The notes: generated from the letters alone by a model not told the origin. A stretch of DNA of 54,788 bases from Spirochaetales bacterium (GCA_003246335.1 QKAR01000152.1:1-54788), one strand, 5' to 3'. Numbered from the stretch's first letter, positions 41,565-49,261 are shown. Translations and numbers: made by a program.

Positions 41565-42569
41565 ATGTTTCTTTACGTCGAATATCCCACCTGGATAAGC
41601 CCCGAGATAATCCCCGGCTTTGGATTGCTGCGCTGGTACGGACTCATGTACGTTTTCGCGTTCGCGACCGCGTACCTCGTATTCCAGCGGCAAGTAAAAA
41701 AAGGCGAGCTCGCGCGCGCCGAGGGATTGGGCCGCGCAATCACGGACGACGACGTCGTCGGTTTTTTTACCTGGGGAATTTTTGGCTTGCTGATCGGAGC
41801 GCGTATGTTCGGGACCCTCGTCTACGACACGAGCGGCATCTACTTGCAAAAGCCGTGGCTGATTTTTTGGCCCTTTTCTCAGGGCGGTCAATGGACCGGC
41901 CTCATGGGAATGTCCTACCACGGGGGGTTCGTCGGTGGACTTCTCGGCATGATACTCTGGGCCCTTCGCCATAAGCGGTCGTTTTTCGCCTGGTGCGACA
42001 CGATGACCGCGTCGATTCCGCTCGGGTACACTTTCGGACGGCTGGGAAATTTCATGAACGGCGAGCTTTACGGCCGCGTCACGACGAGCCGCATCGGCAT
42101 GGTGTTCCCGAACGCCGAAAGGTTTAGCCTGTCCGAGCAGTGGGTGAAGGATTTCGTCGCGCGCGTCGGCATACACGTCCCAAGCGGGGCGCTGACGGTT
42201 AACCTCCCCCGACATCCGAGCCAGCTCTACGAGGCGACGTTCGAAGGCATCGTCCTTTGGGCGATTATCTGGTTTATTTTCCGGACGAGAAAACCCTTCA
42301 ACGGCTTCATTTCGGGCATATACACGATCGGTTACGGGTTTATCCGTTTCGTCATCGAGTACTTCCGCGAACCGGACGCGGACATCGGATATCGGATCGT
42401 CGCCGCGGGAACCTCTGGAAAACCCTACCTGTACGAATCGCTTTTCAGCCTATCCACGGGACAGCTCTTTTGCCTCGGAATGATCGCCGGGGGAATCGCC
42501 CTCATCGTCATCAGCGGGGCGTGGGCAAAATTCAAAACCAACAGAAACGGCGCGCGCAGTGGAAAATAA
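41565..42569 (+). CDS. lgt: Prolipoprotein diacylglyceryl transferase
   Basis: 334 aa, seven predicted membrane helices. Transfers diacylglyceryl from phosphatidylglycerol to the lipobox Cys of prolipoproteins, the first step of lipoprotein maturation. Seen: RWYGLMYVFAFATAYLVF at the N-terminus, FWPFSQGGQWTGLMGMSYHG with the essential His, and the signature GRLGNFMNGELYGRVT with Arg, Asn and Glu. AGGAG lies before the ATG. Overlaps the 59-aa ORF by 11 nt. Confidence 0.94.
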   Translation: MFLYVEYPTWISPEIIPGFGLLRWYGLMYVFAFATAYLVFQRQVKKGELARAEGLGRAITDDDVVGFFTWGIFGLLIGARMFGTLVYDTSGIYLQKPWLIFWPFSQGGQWTGLMGMSYHGGFVGGLLGMILWALRHKRSFFAWCDTMTASIPLGYTFGRLGNFMNGELYGRVTTSRIGMVFPNAERFSLSEQWVKDFVARVGIHVPSGALTVNLPRHPSQLYEATFEGIVLWAIIWFIFRTRKPFNGFISGIYTIGYGFIRFVIEYFREPDADIGYRIVAAGTSGKPYLYESLFSLSTGQLFCLGMIAGGIALIVISGAWAKFKTNRNGARSGK

Positions 42570-42738
42570 CCGCATCCATTTGATGGGTCATTATAACGAC
42601 CGAATCGACTCGATCAGGAACGCCCTGTATCGGCTCCTCGAATTCAACGAGGAGGATTTTTCCGAAAAAAAAGACCTCGCGAAACGCGAGGTCATGTTCG
42701 CCATTGGCGATTTGCGCAACGACGTGGAAAATCTCTAG
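42559..42738 (+). CDS. Small protein of 59 aa downstream of lgt, unknown
   Basis: 59 residues starting with GTG at 42559, overlapping the lgt stop by 11 nt. Begins MENNRIHLMGHYNDRIDSIR and ends with AIGDLRNDVENL. It is highly charged and likely helical; no family recognised. Evidence that it is a gene: tight coupling to lgt, reading frame intact to a TAG at 42736-42738, and a terminator 43 nt after the stop. Against: short length, and a perfect inverted repeat at 42673-42693 inside it that acts as a minus-strand terminator. Confidence 0.55.
   Translation: MENNRIHLMGHYNDRIDSIRNALYRLLEFNEEDFSEKKDLAKREVMFAIGDLRNDVENL
42665..42693 (-). terminator. Minus-strand terminator for tkt, inside the 59-aa ORF
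   Basis: Perfect hairpin GACCTCGCG-TTT-CGCGAGGTC (minus strand, 42673-42693) followed by eight T (42665-42672). It lies 114 nt after the tkt stop codon and within the plus-strand 59-aa ORF. Confidence 0.85.
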
Positions 42739-42780
42739 CAAAAGAGCATTTCGGTTCGCTCTTGGAGCGAACCACGACGA

Positions 42781-42808
42781 GGCGGGCCTTTTGGGCCCGC
42801 CTTTTTTT
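42781..42808 (+). terminator. Plus-strand terminator of the minD-fapA-lgt operon
   Basis: GGCGGGCC-TTTTG-GGCCCGCC (42781-42801) followed by seven T. Its T run overlaps the stop codon of the convergent tkt gene. Confidence 0.92.
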
Positions 42809-44795
42809 AACCGCGAATGAGCTTCGCGAGATTCGCCGGGGTAAAGCCCAAATGCTCGGCGACGGCGTTCGCCGGGCCCGATTCGCCGAAACGGTCGATC
42901 GAGAACACGTCCTCGGGCGAGGACGCGAGTCCCTCCCAGCCCATGCGAATGCCGGCCTCGGCGGTCACGACGCGCACGGCGCCTTTTTTCCCGCCGACGA
43001 TGGCCTCGCGGATAACCGAGGGCTGAGACTCGAAGAGTTCTTTCGACAGAACCGAAACGACCCGGACTTTTTTGTCCGTCACGAGGTCGGCGGCGGCGAG
43101 CGCGAGCGAAACCTCGGAACCGGTCGCCAAAACGGTCACGTCGGGAGAGTCCGAACCCTTGCGCGCGACGTAAGCGCCGCACTCGATGGTATGCTTCCAA
43201 TCGGGATCGGCTTTCGGGAAGACGGGAAGATTCTGCCGGCTCAGCGCGAGACAGGTCGGGCCGTCGTTTCTCGCGAGCGCCATTTTCCACGCGATCGAGG
43301 TTTCTTCCGCGTCGGCGGGGCGCAGAACTCGCACGTTCGGGATCGCGCGCAGGGCCATAACCGTCTCGATGGGCTGATGGGTCGGCCCATCCTCGCCGAC
43401 GTAAATGGAATCATGGGTCAGCACGTACACCGTCGGGATTTTCATCAGCGCGGAAAGGCGCAGCGCGGGGCGCAGATAGTCGGAGAACACGAGGAAAGTC
43501 GCGCAGAAGGCGCGGAAGCCGCCGTGAACCTGCAGGCCGTTGGCGATTGCCGACATGCCGAACTCGCGCACGCCGAAATGGAGATACCGGCCGGCGCGGG
43601 AGTCTGGCCCGTAGGCGGTTTCGCCTTTCAAGGCGACTGCGTTCGGTCCCTGCAAGTCGGCGGACCCGCCGACGAGGGCGGGGATTTGCTTCGCGAAGGC
43701 GTTCAGCGCGGTATTCGACGCGGTGCGCGTGGCGATGCTCTCTCCTTCCTTAAAGGCGGGAAGTTCGACTTTCGCGAGGGCGGCGGGATCGACGCCGCCG
43801 GGGGCGAACGCCTCGTCCCACTGCGCGCGTTTTTCCGGGTATTTTTTCGACCACGCGTCGAAGGTTTCCTGCCAGGATTTCTCCGCAGCGGCGAACGCGG
43901 GCTTTCGGGCGGCGAAGAATTCGTAGGCGCCGGGCGCGACCTGAAATTCCTTCGAGGGATCGAGGCCAAGGGCCTTCTTCGCCTCGGCGATTCCGTCAGC
44001 GCCAAGCGGTGCGCCGTGGGCCTTCGCGGTTCCGGCGACGGTTGGGGCGCCTTTTCCGATGACGGACTTCAGCATGACGAGGGTCGGCTTGCCGGCTTTT
44101 TTCGCCTCACCGACGAGCCGCTCGATTCCGTCCATGTCATACATGTCGCCGCGCAAAACGTTCCACCCATAGGATGCGTAGCGCTTCTCGACGTCCTCTG
44201 AGAACGTCATGTCGGTCGAACCGTCGATGCAAATGCGGTTTTCGTCGTAGAACACGATCAGTTTCGCCAACGCTTGGCGCCCCGCGAAACTGGAAGCCTC
44301 GGAGGAGACTCCCTCCATCAGGCAGCCCTCGCCAACGAGCGCGTAGGTATAGTGATCGACGACGGTATGCTCCGGCGTGTTGAATTTCGCCGCGAGCATC
44401 GTCTCGGCGATGGCCATGCCAACCGCGGACGAAACGCCCTGGCCGAGCGGGCCGGTGGTAAGCTCGACCCCATCGGTCCATCCATATTCGGGATGGCCGG
44501 GACAGCGCGAACCGACTTGGCGGAACGCCTTAATATCGTCGAGGGAAACGCCGTAACCGGACAAATGCAGGATTGAATACAGAAGCATCGACCCATGGCC
44601 CGCGGAAAGGACGAATCGATCGCGATCCTTCCAAGAAGGGTCCGCGGGGTTGTGACGGAGGATTTTCCCGTACAGCGCGGCGGCCAATTCGGCGGCGCCT
44701 AACGGAAGGCCGGGGTGGCCGGAGTTCGCCTTTTGAATCGCGTCCATGGATAGGCTCCGGACGGAAAGGGCGACGGCGTTTAATTCAGTGTTCAT
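42807..44795 (-). CDS. tkt: Transketolase
   Basis: 662 aa, full length. Thiamine-diphosphate enzyme of the non-oxidative pentose phosphate pathway. Seen: AIQKANSGHPGLPLGAAELA at the N-terminus, DRFVLSAGHGSMLLYS, TTGPLGQGVSSAVGMAIAET with the active-site His region, the ThDP motif LVGEGCLMEG running to FYDENRICID, THDSIYVGEDGPTHQPIE in the pyrimidine domain, and LATGSEVSLAL near the C-terminus. AGGAG lies 9 nt before the ATG. It follows the PtsN-like gene by 11 nt in one operon with the unknown 493-aa gene. It ends at nested convergent terminators. Confidence 0.96.
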   Translation of the reverse strand: MNTELNAVALSVRSLSMDAIQKANSGHPGLPLGAAELAAALYGKILRHNPADPSWKDRDRFVLSAGHGSMLLYSILHLSGYGVSLDDIKAFRQVGSRCPGHPEYGWTDGVELTTGPLGQGVSSAVGMAIAETMLAAKFNTPEHTVVDHYTYALVGEGCLMEGVSSEASSFAGRQALAKLIVFYDENRICIDGSTDMTFSEDVEKRYASYGWNVLRGDMYDMDGIERLVGEAKKAGKPTLVMLKSVIGKGAPTVAGTAKAHGAPLGADGIAEAKKALGLDPSKEFQVAPGAYEFFAARKPAFAAAEKSWQETFDAWSKKYPEKRAQWDEAFAPGGVDPAALAKVELPAFKEGESIATRTASNTALNAFAKQIPALVGGSADLQGPNAVALKGETAYGPDSRAGRYLHFGVREFGMSAIANGLQVHGGFRAFCATFLVFSDYLRPALRLSALMKIPTVYVLTHDSIYVGEDGPTHQPIETVMALRAIPNVRVLRPADAEETSIAWKMALARNDGPTCLALSRQNLPVFPKADPDWKHTIECGAYVARKGSDSPDVTVLATGSEVSLALAAADLVTDKKVRVVSVLSKELFESQPSVIREAIVGGKKGAVRVVTAEAGIRMGWEGLASSPEDVFSIDRFGESGPANAVAEHLGFTPANLAKLIRG

Positions 44796-44806
44796 CGAGA
44801 ATCTCC

Positions 44807-45271
44807 TTATAGGTATTTCTTTATCGCACGTATCAATTCTTGGGTATCGGGTTTATTCCGTAACAGCGAGTTGAACGCCTCGGACTGCATGAGGTAGGAA
44901 AGGCTCGAAAGCGTCTTCAAATGCGATTGGGGACGGGCGGAGAGGATCACGAAGAGGACGTATATCGGAACACCGTCCAACGCGGCGAAATCGATCGCGC
45001 GATCCAAAAAACACACGTAAATTCGCTCATCCGCGTCCGAGGCAACCAAGGGAACGCGCGGATGCGGCAGGGCGATCCCGTTGCCGATGCCGGTCGTCAT
45101 GAGAGCCTCGCGCTCGCGAAGGCCCTGCAGCAACACCAACGGATCGACGCCCCGTGGCAAGGCGAGCTGATGGACAGCGTCGGAGAAAATTTCCGCCGGG
45201 GATTCCCCGGCGATGTTGTAATAAACGCCGCCGGCCTCAACCATCCGGACGATCGGGTCAACGTCCTTCAC
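44807..45271 (-). CDS. ptsN: PTS IIA protein of the nitrogen/fructose type (PtsN-like), copy 2
   Basis: 154 aa. The phosphorylated His is in TTGIGNGIALPHPRVPLVAS (about residue 70), and IYVLFVILSARPQSHLKTLS matches the family. It is a different paralogue from the one at 13963. GTG start at 45271 overlapping the upstream stop as GTGA; the tkt gene follows. Its place between an unknown protein and transketolase suggests a regulatory link between PTS phosphorylation and carbon flow, by inference only. No HPr, EI or IIBC gene is in the window. Confidence 0.85.
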   Translation of the reverse strand: MKDVDPIVRMVEAGGVYYNIAGESPAEIFSDAVHQLALPRGVDPLVLLQGLREREALMTTGIGNGIALPHPRVPLVASDADERIYVCFLDRAIDFAALDGVPIYVLFVILSARPQSHLKTLSSLSYLMQSEAFNSLLRNKPDTQELIRAIKKYL

Positions 45272-46749
45272 GACTCGCTCTCCCCGGGCTTAACGATGGA
45301 AAAGCGCTTTTTTATCAGGGCCGGCAATACGTCCTGAATCGCGGACTTCGTGTCGAAGAAGTTATCTTCCATTCCCTCGATCGACTCCCATAACGCCTCT
45401 ATGTCCGCGTCCGTGGCCGTTTCCGAAAAGTCGAGCGTATCCAGGGACGAGACGGTATGCGTCATCAGTTGCCCCAAAATGACCGATCCCTGATCGGGAA
45501 TGTCGTCGGGCATGAGCCCCGTTTGCTGAAGCGAAAACACGAATCGCGCGATGCCTTCATGCAGCGACACCAAGCGATTTCGAAGCGCGCCGTCCTCATG
45601 GTCGGCGAACCAGTTATAGTCTGAGCCGAGGCGTCGAAACCGCTGCTGCGCGTACCGCGCGATAATGGGCACGCAAAACGAGGCGCCGGGCTTTCGGACC
45701 GGGACCATCCGCCCCATAAGAGCGTCGGAGGACTGCTCCTTCTGAAAGAGCGCGTCCAAAACGTAGGAATCCACGAGGCTTTCGGTGAGCGGAAGGCCGA
45801 GATGAATCAGCGCGTCGTCGAGGATGGTCTCAGGCGACGTGATCAGCGTCATGTTCCAGGAACCTTGAGCCGGGATATCCACCCCGGTAAACCAAAGACG
45901 GGACTCGACGCCGTAAAACGCCATCTCGATTTTATCGGACCATTTAACGAAGTCCGTGACGCCGGTCGCGTGCGGCGAAAAAAGCTGCTCCTGCCCCAAG
46001 AAAAAGGCGAAGGAAAGCTGATCGTCGATACTCGATCCGGGCCCGCCGACTTCCAGCGCGTGAAGCAGCGCCGCCTCGAAATTCCTGAGCCAAGCACGCT
46101 GAAGGTCGCGGTTCACGTCCGCGGCGTGTTGGACGGAGAGCTCAAATATCCCGTTCGCCCAATCGCTGCACGTGGCGATGAGCCGATCGCCGGGCGCGAA
46201 CGACGACTGCCAATACAGTTCCCGCACGTCGACCGCGGAAAGGGGGAACGAAGAAGGATCGTCGTAATCGTCCAATGAGAACAATTCGCCGTTTTCCTCG
46301 TTATCGAGCGAGAGATACTGCGGCGTATATTCGTCGCCAAAAAGGCGGTATAACGGATAAATTTCGTCGGGAGAAACGTCCGCGCGAACGCGCGCCAAAG
46401 AGGCGCCTTTGTGCGTAAAAAGATACTCATGGGGGAGTAGCGTCGGGTCGGCGAACGGCACGAGCCGCGAGCCAGGAACGAAAATACCCGTGGCGATCTC
46501 GAACTTTTCGGGAACGATGACGATCGGTTTCCCCGTGAACAAACCCGCGCGCGACAACCATCGCGACTCCTCCCCATCAATGGAAGGATCGGCGTACGCG
46601 AGTTGATTAAACGACAAGTACCCCGAAAGCTCTTCGCGGGTCGAGACCGTAACGGGTTGACCAAGGAATTCGAGCAAGCCGCGGAGGGTGAACGGATCAA
46701 GTTCAGTCTCCAAAAAATCGAGTAATTTGTCTTCCACCTGCTCTTTCAT
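45268..46749 (-). CDS. Hypothetical conserved-looking protein, unknown
   Basis: 493 aa, soluble and acidic, no family recognised. The N-terminal 50 residues (MKEQVEDKLLDFLETELDPF) are helical; the middle is rich in beta-type sequence with many aromatic residues, and the C-terminal 120 residues are helical. A longer frame reaches 46878, but the ATG at 46749 lies one base after the +1 predicted from TATAGT at 46757-46762 and there is no Shine-Dalgarno. First gene of an operon with the PtsN-like gene (GTGA overlap) and tkt. It is divergent from hsp20. Confidence 0.75.
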   Translation of the reverse strand: MKEQVEDKLLDFLETELDPFTLRGLLEFLGQPVTVSTREELSGYLSFNQLAYADPSIDGEESRWLSRAGLFTGKPIVIVPEKFEIATGIFVPGSRLVPFADPTLLPHEYLFTHKGASLARVRADVSPDEIYPLYRLFGDEYTPQYLSLDNEENGELFSLDDYDDPSSFPLSAVDVRELYWQSSFAPGDRLIATCSDWANGIFELSVQHAADVNRDLQRAWLRNFEAALLHALEVGGPGSSIDDQLSFAFFLGQEQLFSPHATGVTDFVKWSDKIEMAFYGVESRLWFTGVDIPAQGSWNMTLITSPETILDDALIHLGLPLTESLVDSYVLDALFQKEQSSDALMGRMVPVRKPGASFCVPIIARYAQQRFRRLGSDYNWFADHEDGALRNRLVSLHEGIARFVFSLQQTGLMPDDIPDQGSVILGQLMTHTVSSLDTLDFSETATDADIEALWESIEGMEDNFFDTKSAIQDVLPALIKKRFSIVKPGESES

Positions 46750-46756
46750 CAGACAA

Positions 46757-46762
46757 ACTATA
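46757..46762 (-). promoter_or_regulatory. -10 hexamer of the unknown gene-ptsN-tkt operon; leaderless
   Basis: Minus-strand TATAGT with expected +1 at 46750, one base before the ATG. No good -35. Confidence 0.45.
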
Positions 46763-46873
46763 AACCAATACGGGGTAAAAAGACCAGTAGGGAGAAATGT
46801 TAACGTACACATCGGAGGGATCCCGCGTATTCCGACCTCCCGATACGCAAAATGTCGCAAAAATAAGACGATC

Positions 46874-46890
46874 GACACATACCATGTGTC
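46874..46890. promoter_or_regulatory. Inverted repeat, candidate upstream activator site for hsp20
   Basis: GACACATACCATGTGTC, 7-bp arms around ACC, about 160 bp upstream of the hsp20 sigma54 promoter, a usual distance for an enhancer-binding protein site. A related half GACACACCATG follows at about 46919-46929. Confidence 0.4.
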
Positions 46891-47051
46891 ATTTTAACAC
46901 TATTAAAAAGGATTTTTTGACACACCATGGCTAATTTAGGACCATTGTATCTTATAGACATTTGTAAGCGTTTATCTTTGGTAGAGGGGATAAAGCTTGT
47001 AATTCTTTATAAAACAAAGATTTGTTAAATTTTCAATATTCAATTGGATAG

Positions 47052-47068
47052 TTGGCACGTTTTTTGCT
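47052..47068 (+). promoter_or_regulatory. Sigma54 (RpoN) promoter of hsp20
   Basis: TTGGCACG-TTTT-TTGCT: the -24 element TGGCAC (47053-47058) and the -12 element TTGC (47064-47067) with exact 5-nt spacing. Expected +1 is about 47079, giving a leader of about 65 nt with GGAGG before the ATG at 47144. Confidence 0.85.
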
Positions 47069-47143
47069 TAATAATAAGTGTCCGAGACAATCGGACGCGA
47101 ACCTTACGGTTCGCCAAACTTTATATCGCATGGAGGAAACACC

Positions 47144-47560
47144 ATGAACGCACTTAGCTTACTTAACCCCACTTTCACCCCGGACGTCTTCGATATTTTC
47201 GATCGCAACTTCGGAACGACCATCCCGGACGTTGACGTTCGCGAGACTGACGGCGCCTATATTCTCGACATGGACCTACCCGGGCGATCCGAGAACGACG
47301 TCGCCATTAACCTAAAAGACCGAGTCCTTTCCATTTCTTCCGTCGAGGAAGCGAAAACGGAAGAGAAGAAAAAGGACGCCGACGGCTACGATTTCCTCAT
47401 CAGGGAGAGGAAGTCGAGCTCGTTCGCGCGACGGTTTACCCTGCCGGAGGATATCGACGCCGAAAAAGTCGAGGCCAACTTCAAGAATGGCGTGTTGACC
47501 ATCAACATACCGCGACGCCCTGAGGCGCAAGCCCGTCAAATCTTGATTAAGACGGCGTAA
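47144..47560 (+). CDS. hsp20: Small heat shock protein, Hsp20/alpha-crystallin family
   Basis: 138 aa. ATP-independent chaperone that holds unfolding proteins. The alpha-crystallin domain spans about residues 28-125: PDVDVRETDGAYILDMDLPG, VLSISSVEE, SSSFARRFTLPEDIDAEKVE and FKNGVLTINIPRRP; the C-terminal IxI-like motif is within QILIKTA. A longer frame reaches 47078, but that start coincides with the transcription start; ATG 47144 follows a clean GGAGG. Transcribed from a sigma54 promoter, unusual for hsp20, and closed by a strong terminator. Confidence 0.92.
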   Translation: MNALSLLNPTFTPDVFDIFDRNFGTTIPDVDVRETDGAYILDMDLPGRSENDVAINLKDRVLSISSVEEAKTEEKKKDADGYDFLIRERKSSSFARRFTLPEDIDAEKVEANFKNGVLTINIPRRPEAQARQILIKTA

Positions 47561-47605
47561 GGCCCGCACCCGGCTTAATCGCGCGTTCCCCCGCGCGCCG
47601 CCGAT

Positions 47606-47659
47606 AGCGTCGGGAAGGATCGGCTACTGTTCGCCGCCCCTTCCCGACGCTTTTTTTTT
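47606..47659 (+). terminator. Terminator of hsp20
   Basis: AGCGTCGGGAAGG (47606-47618) pairs with CCTTCCCGACGCT (47639-47651), followed by a run of nine T. A 13-bp perfect stem with a 20-nt loop. Confidence 0.88.
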
Positions 47660-47663
47660 CCGG

Positions 47664-47669
47664 TACACT
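47664..47669 (+). promoter_or_regulatory. -10 hexamer of yhhQ; leaderless
   Basis: TACACT with expected +1 at 47676, one base before the ATG at 47677. No good -35; lies directly after the hsp20 terminator. Confidence 0.45.
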
Positions 47670-47676
47670 GCCGCAC

Positions 47677-48450
47677 ATGAAACACAATCATCCCATTTGG
47701 CGCTCCGCCGCAAACGCGACGGGAGCCACAAACGGCGCGAGCGCCGTCGGTCGGGAGAGCGCAAGGGTATCCCCCGATGGCTCTCTCAAGAAAAACTTCT
47801 TGCCGGTCATTACCGGACTCTTTGTTGGCGTTCTTATCCTTTCAAACATCCTAGCGTCGAAAATGATTCAGCTGGGACCGTTCGTATTCGACGGGGGAAC
47901 CCTGCTTTTTCCCCTTTCTTACATTTTCGGGGACGTGCTTACCGAGGTATACGGATATCGCGACTCCCGAAAAGTCATCTGGACGGGCTTTTTCATGCTC
48001 ATCCTCATGGCGGTCAATATTTGGATAATCGGCGCGCTCCCGCACGAGGAGAGCTGGACTCTCCAAGAAGACTTCAACAACATCCTCATGCTCATGCCCC
48101 GCATCGTGCTCGCGAGCATCATCGGCTATTTCGCCGGGGAATACTCAAACTCGGTCGTCCTTTCGCGCCTTAAGGTAAAAACGAAGGGAAAATTCCTGTG
48201 GATGAGGACGATCGGATCGACCCTCGTCGGGGAATTTCTCGACAGCGTCCTATTCGTATTCATCGCCTTCGCCGGACTCTATCCCACGGCCGTACTCGTC
48301 GTGATGGCGCTCTCGAATTACCTTTTCAAGACGACCATCGAGGTTGTTTTCACGCCCATAACCTACGCGGTCGTCGGCTTCGTGAAAAAACGGGAAGGCG
48401 TAGACGTCTACGACGTCGGCGTTCGCTACAATCCTCTCCCGACGGATTAA
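47677..48450 (+). CDS. yhhQ: Queuosine precursor transporter (YhhQ/DUF165)
   Basis: 257 aa, about six membrane helices after a soluble, polar N-terminal stretch of about 38 residues. Family motifs: ILSNILASKMIQLG, FPLSYIFGDVLTEVYGYRDS and RTIGSTLVGEFLDSVLFVFI. Imports queuosine precursors such as preQ0/preQ1 for tRNA modification. No preQ1 riboswitch is seen; TACACT at 47664-47669 puts +1 next to the ATG, so the mRNA looks leaderless. The extended N-terminus is unusual and could mean the true start is later. Confidence 0.87.
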   Translation: MKHNHPIWRSAANATGATNGASAVGRESARVSPDGSLKKNFLPVITGLFVGVLILSNILASKMIQLGPFVFDGGTLLFPLSYIFGDVLTEVYGYRDSRKVIWTGFFMLILMAVNIWIIGALPHEESWTLQEDFNNILMLMPRIVLASIIGYFAGEYSNSVVLSRLKVKTKGKFLWMRTIGSTLVGEFLDSVLFVFIAFAGLYPTAVLVVMALSNYLFKTTIEVVFTPITYAVVGFVKKREGVDVYDVGVRYNPLPTD

Positions 48451-48469
48451 CCCGCCACGTTCGCCGCCT

Positions 48470-48497
48470 TTCACAAAAATCACATAGTTGCTATACT
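48470..48497 (+). promoter_or_regulatory. parA-parB promoter
   Basis: TTCACA (48470-48475), 16-nt spacer, TATACT (48492-48497). Expected +1 is 48504, 2 nt before the ATG at 48506. Confidence 0.6.
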
Positions 48498-48505
48498 ATT
48501 ATGCT

Positions 48506-49261
48506 ATGGGGAAAACCTTCGTTTTTGTGAATCAAAAAGGCGGCGTGGGTAAAACCACCTCGGCGATTAATATCGGGGCCTATTTGGCGCTCGAGGGCAA
48601 AAAGACCCTGCTCGTCGATTTCGACTCGCAGGGCAACATGACTTCGGGCGTCGGCGTCGACCGCGATAAGCCGACGGTGTACGATTTGCTCGCGGGAACG
48701 GTTCCGATCGATTCAGTCATCAGGAAAACCGTCATCAATGACCTCTTCGTCATTCCCGCCTCCATAGACCTTTCCGGCGCGGCGATCGAGCTTGTCGACC
48801 AGGAAAAACGAGAATACTACCTCAAAAACGCGCTCGCCCCCATCAAAGATTCCTACGACTACATATTGATCGATTGCCCGCCCTCGCTCGGGATTTTGAC
48901 GCTTAACGGGCTTACCGCCTCCGACGCCGTCTTAATACCGCTGCAATGCGAGTATTTCGCCCTCGAGGGCTTAACCCTGCTCCTGCAAACCGTCAAACGC
49001 GTCCAAAAGACGCTAAATCCCGAACTCGAAATCGGCGGGATATTCTTTACCATGTTCGATTCCCGCACGAAGCTCGCGCAGGACGTCGTCCAGCAAGTCA
49101 CCTCGTATTTTAAGGATCGCGTGTTCCGGACCATCATTCCCCGAAACGTACGCCTTTCCGAGGCGCCCTCGCACGGGCTCCCGATCTGCAAATACGACGC
49201 GTTGTGCGTCGGCGCGCGCAGTTACGAAAAACTCGCGAAAGAGGTGATGGAACGTGGCTAA
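48506..49261 (+). CDS. parA: Chromosome-partitioning ATPase ParA (Soj)
   Basis: 251 aa. Walker-type ATPase that drives chromosome segregation with ParB. MGKTFVFVNQKGGVGKTTSA is the deviant Walker A region, VDFDSQGNMTSGVG follows, and YDYILIDCPPSLGILTLNGL is Walker B. PLQCEYFALEGLTLL is typical of Soj. The longer frame to 48488 is dropped; the ATG at 48506 lies 2 nt after the predicted +1. It overlaps parB by 8 nt. The gene pair is usually close to the chromosome origin, but not always in spirochaetes. Confidence 0.95.
   Translation: MGKTFVFVNQKGGVGKTTSAINIGAYLALEGKKTLLVDFDSQGNMTSGVGVDRDKPTVYDLLAGTVPIDSVIRKTVINDLFVIPASIDLSGAAIELVDQEKREYYLKNALAPIKDSYDYILIDCPPSLGILTLNGLTASDAVLIPLQCEYFALEGLTLLLQTVKRVQKTLNPELEIGGIFFTMFDSRTKLAQDVVQQVTSYFKDRVFRTIIPRNVRLSEAPSHGLPICKYDALCVGARSYEKLAKEVMERG

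Larger units (their letters stand above)
46750..47051. other. AT-rich intergenic region upstream of hsp20
   Basis: About 300 nt without a gene, between the unknown 493-aa gene and hsp20. It holds the -10 of the former at its left end, a 17-nt inverted repeat at 46874-46890, and otherwise AT-rich sequence with no further motif I can name. Confidence 0.5.

Noticed and set aside
40737-42215. 492-aa minus-strand ORF across fapA and lgt
   Set aside because: Antisense to two well-supported genes; the sequence looks like a reverse-frame translation rich in Arg, His and Asp.
42762-44201. 479-aa plus-strand ORF across tkt
   Set aside because: Antisense to transketolase, with no ribosome binding site and no family-like sequence; long antisense ORFs are expected in high-G+C DNA.
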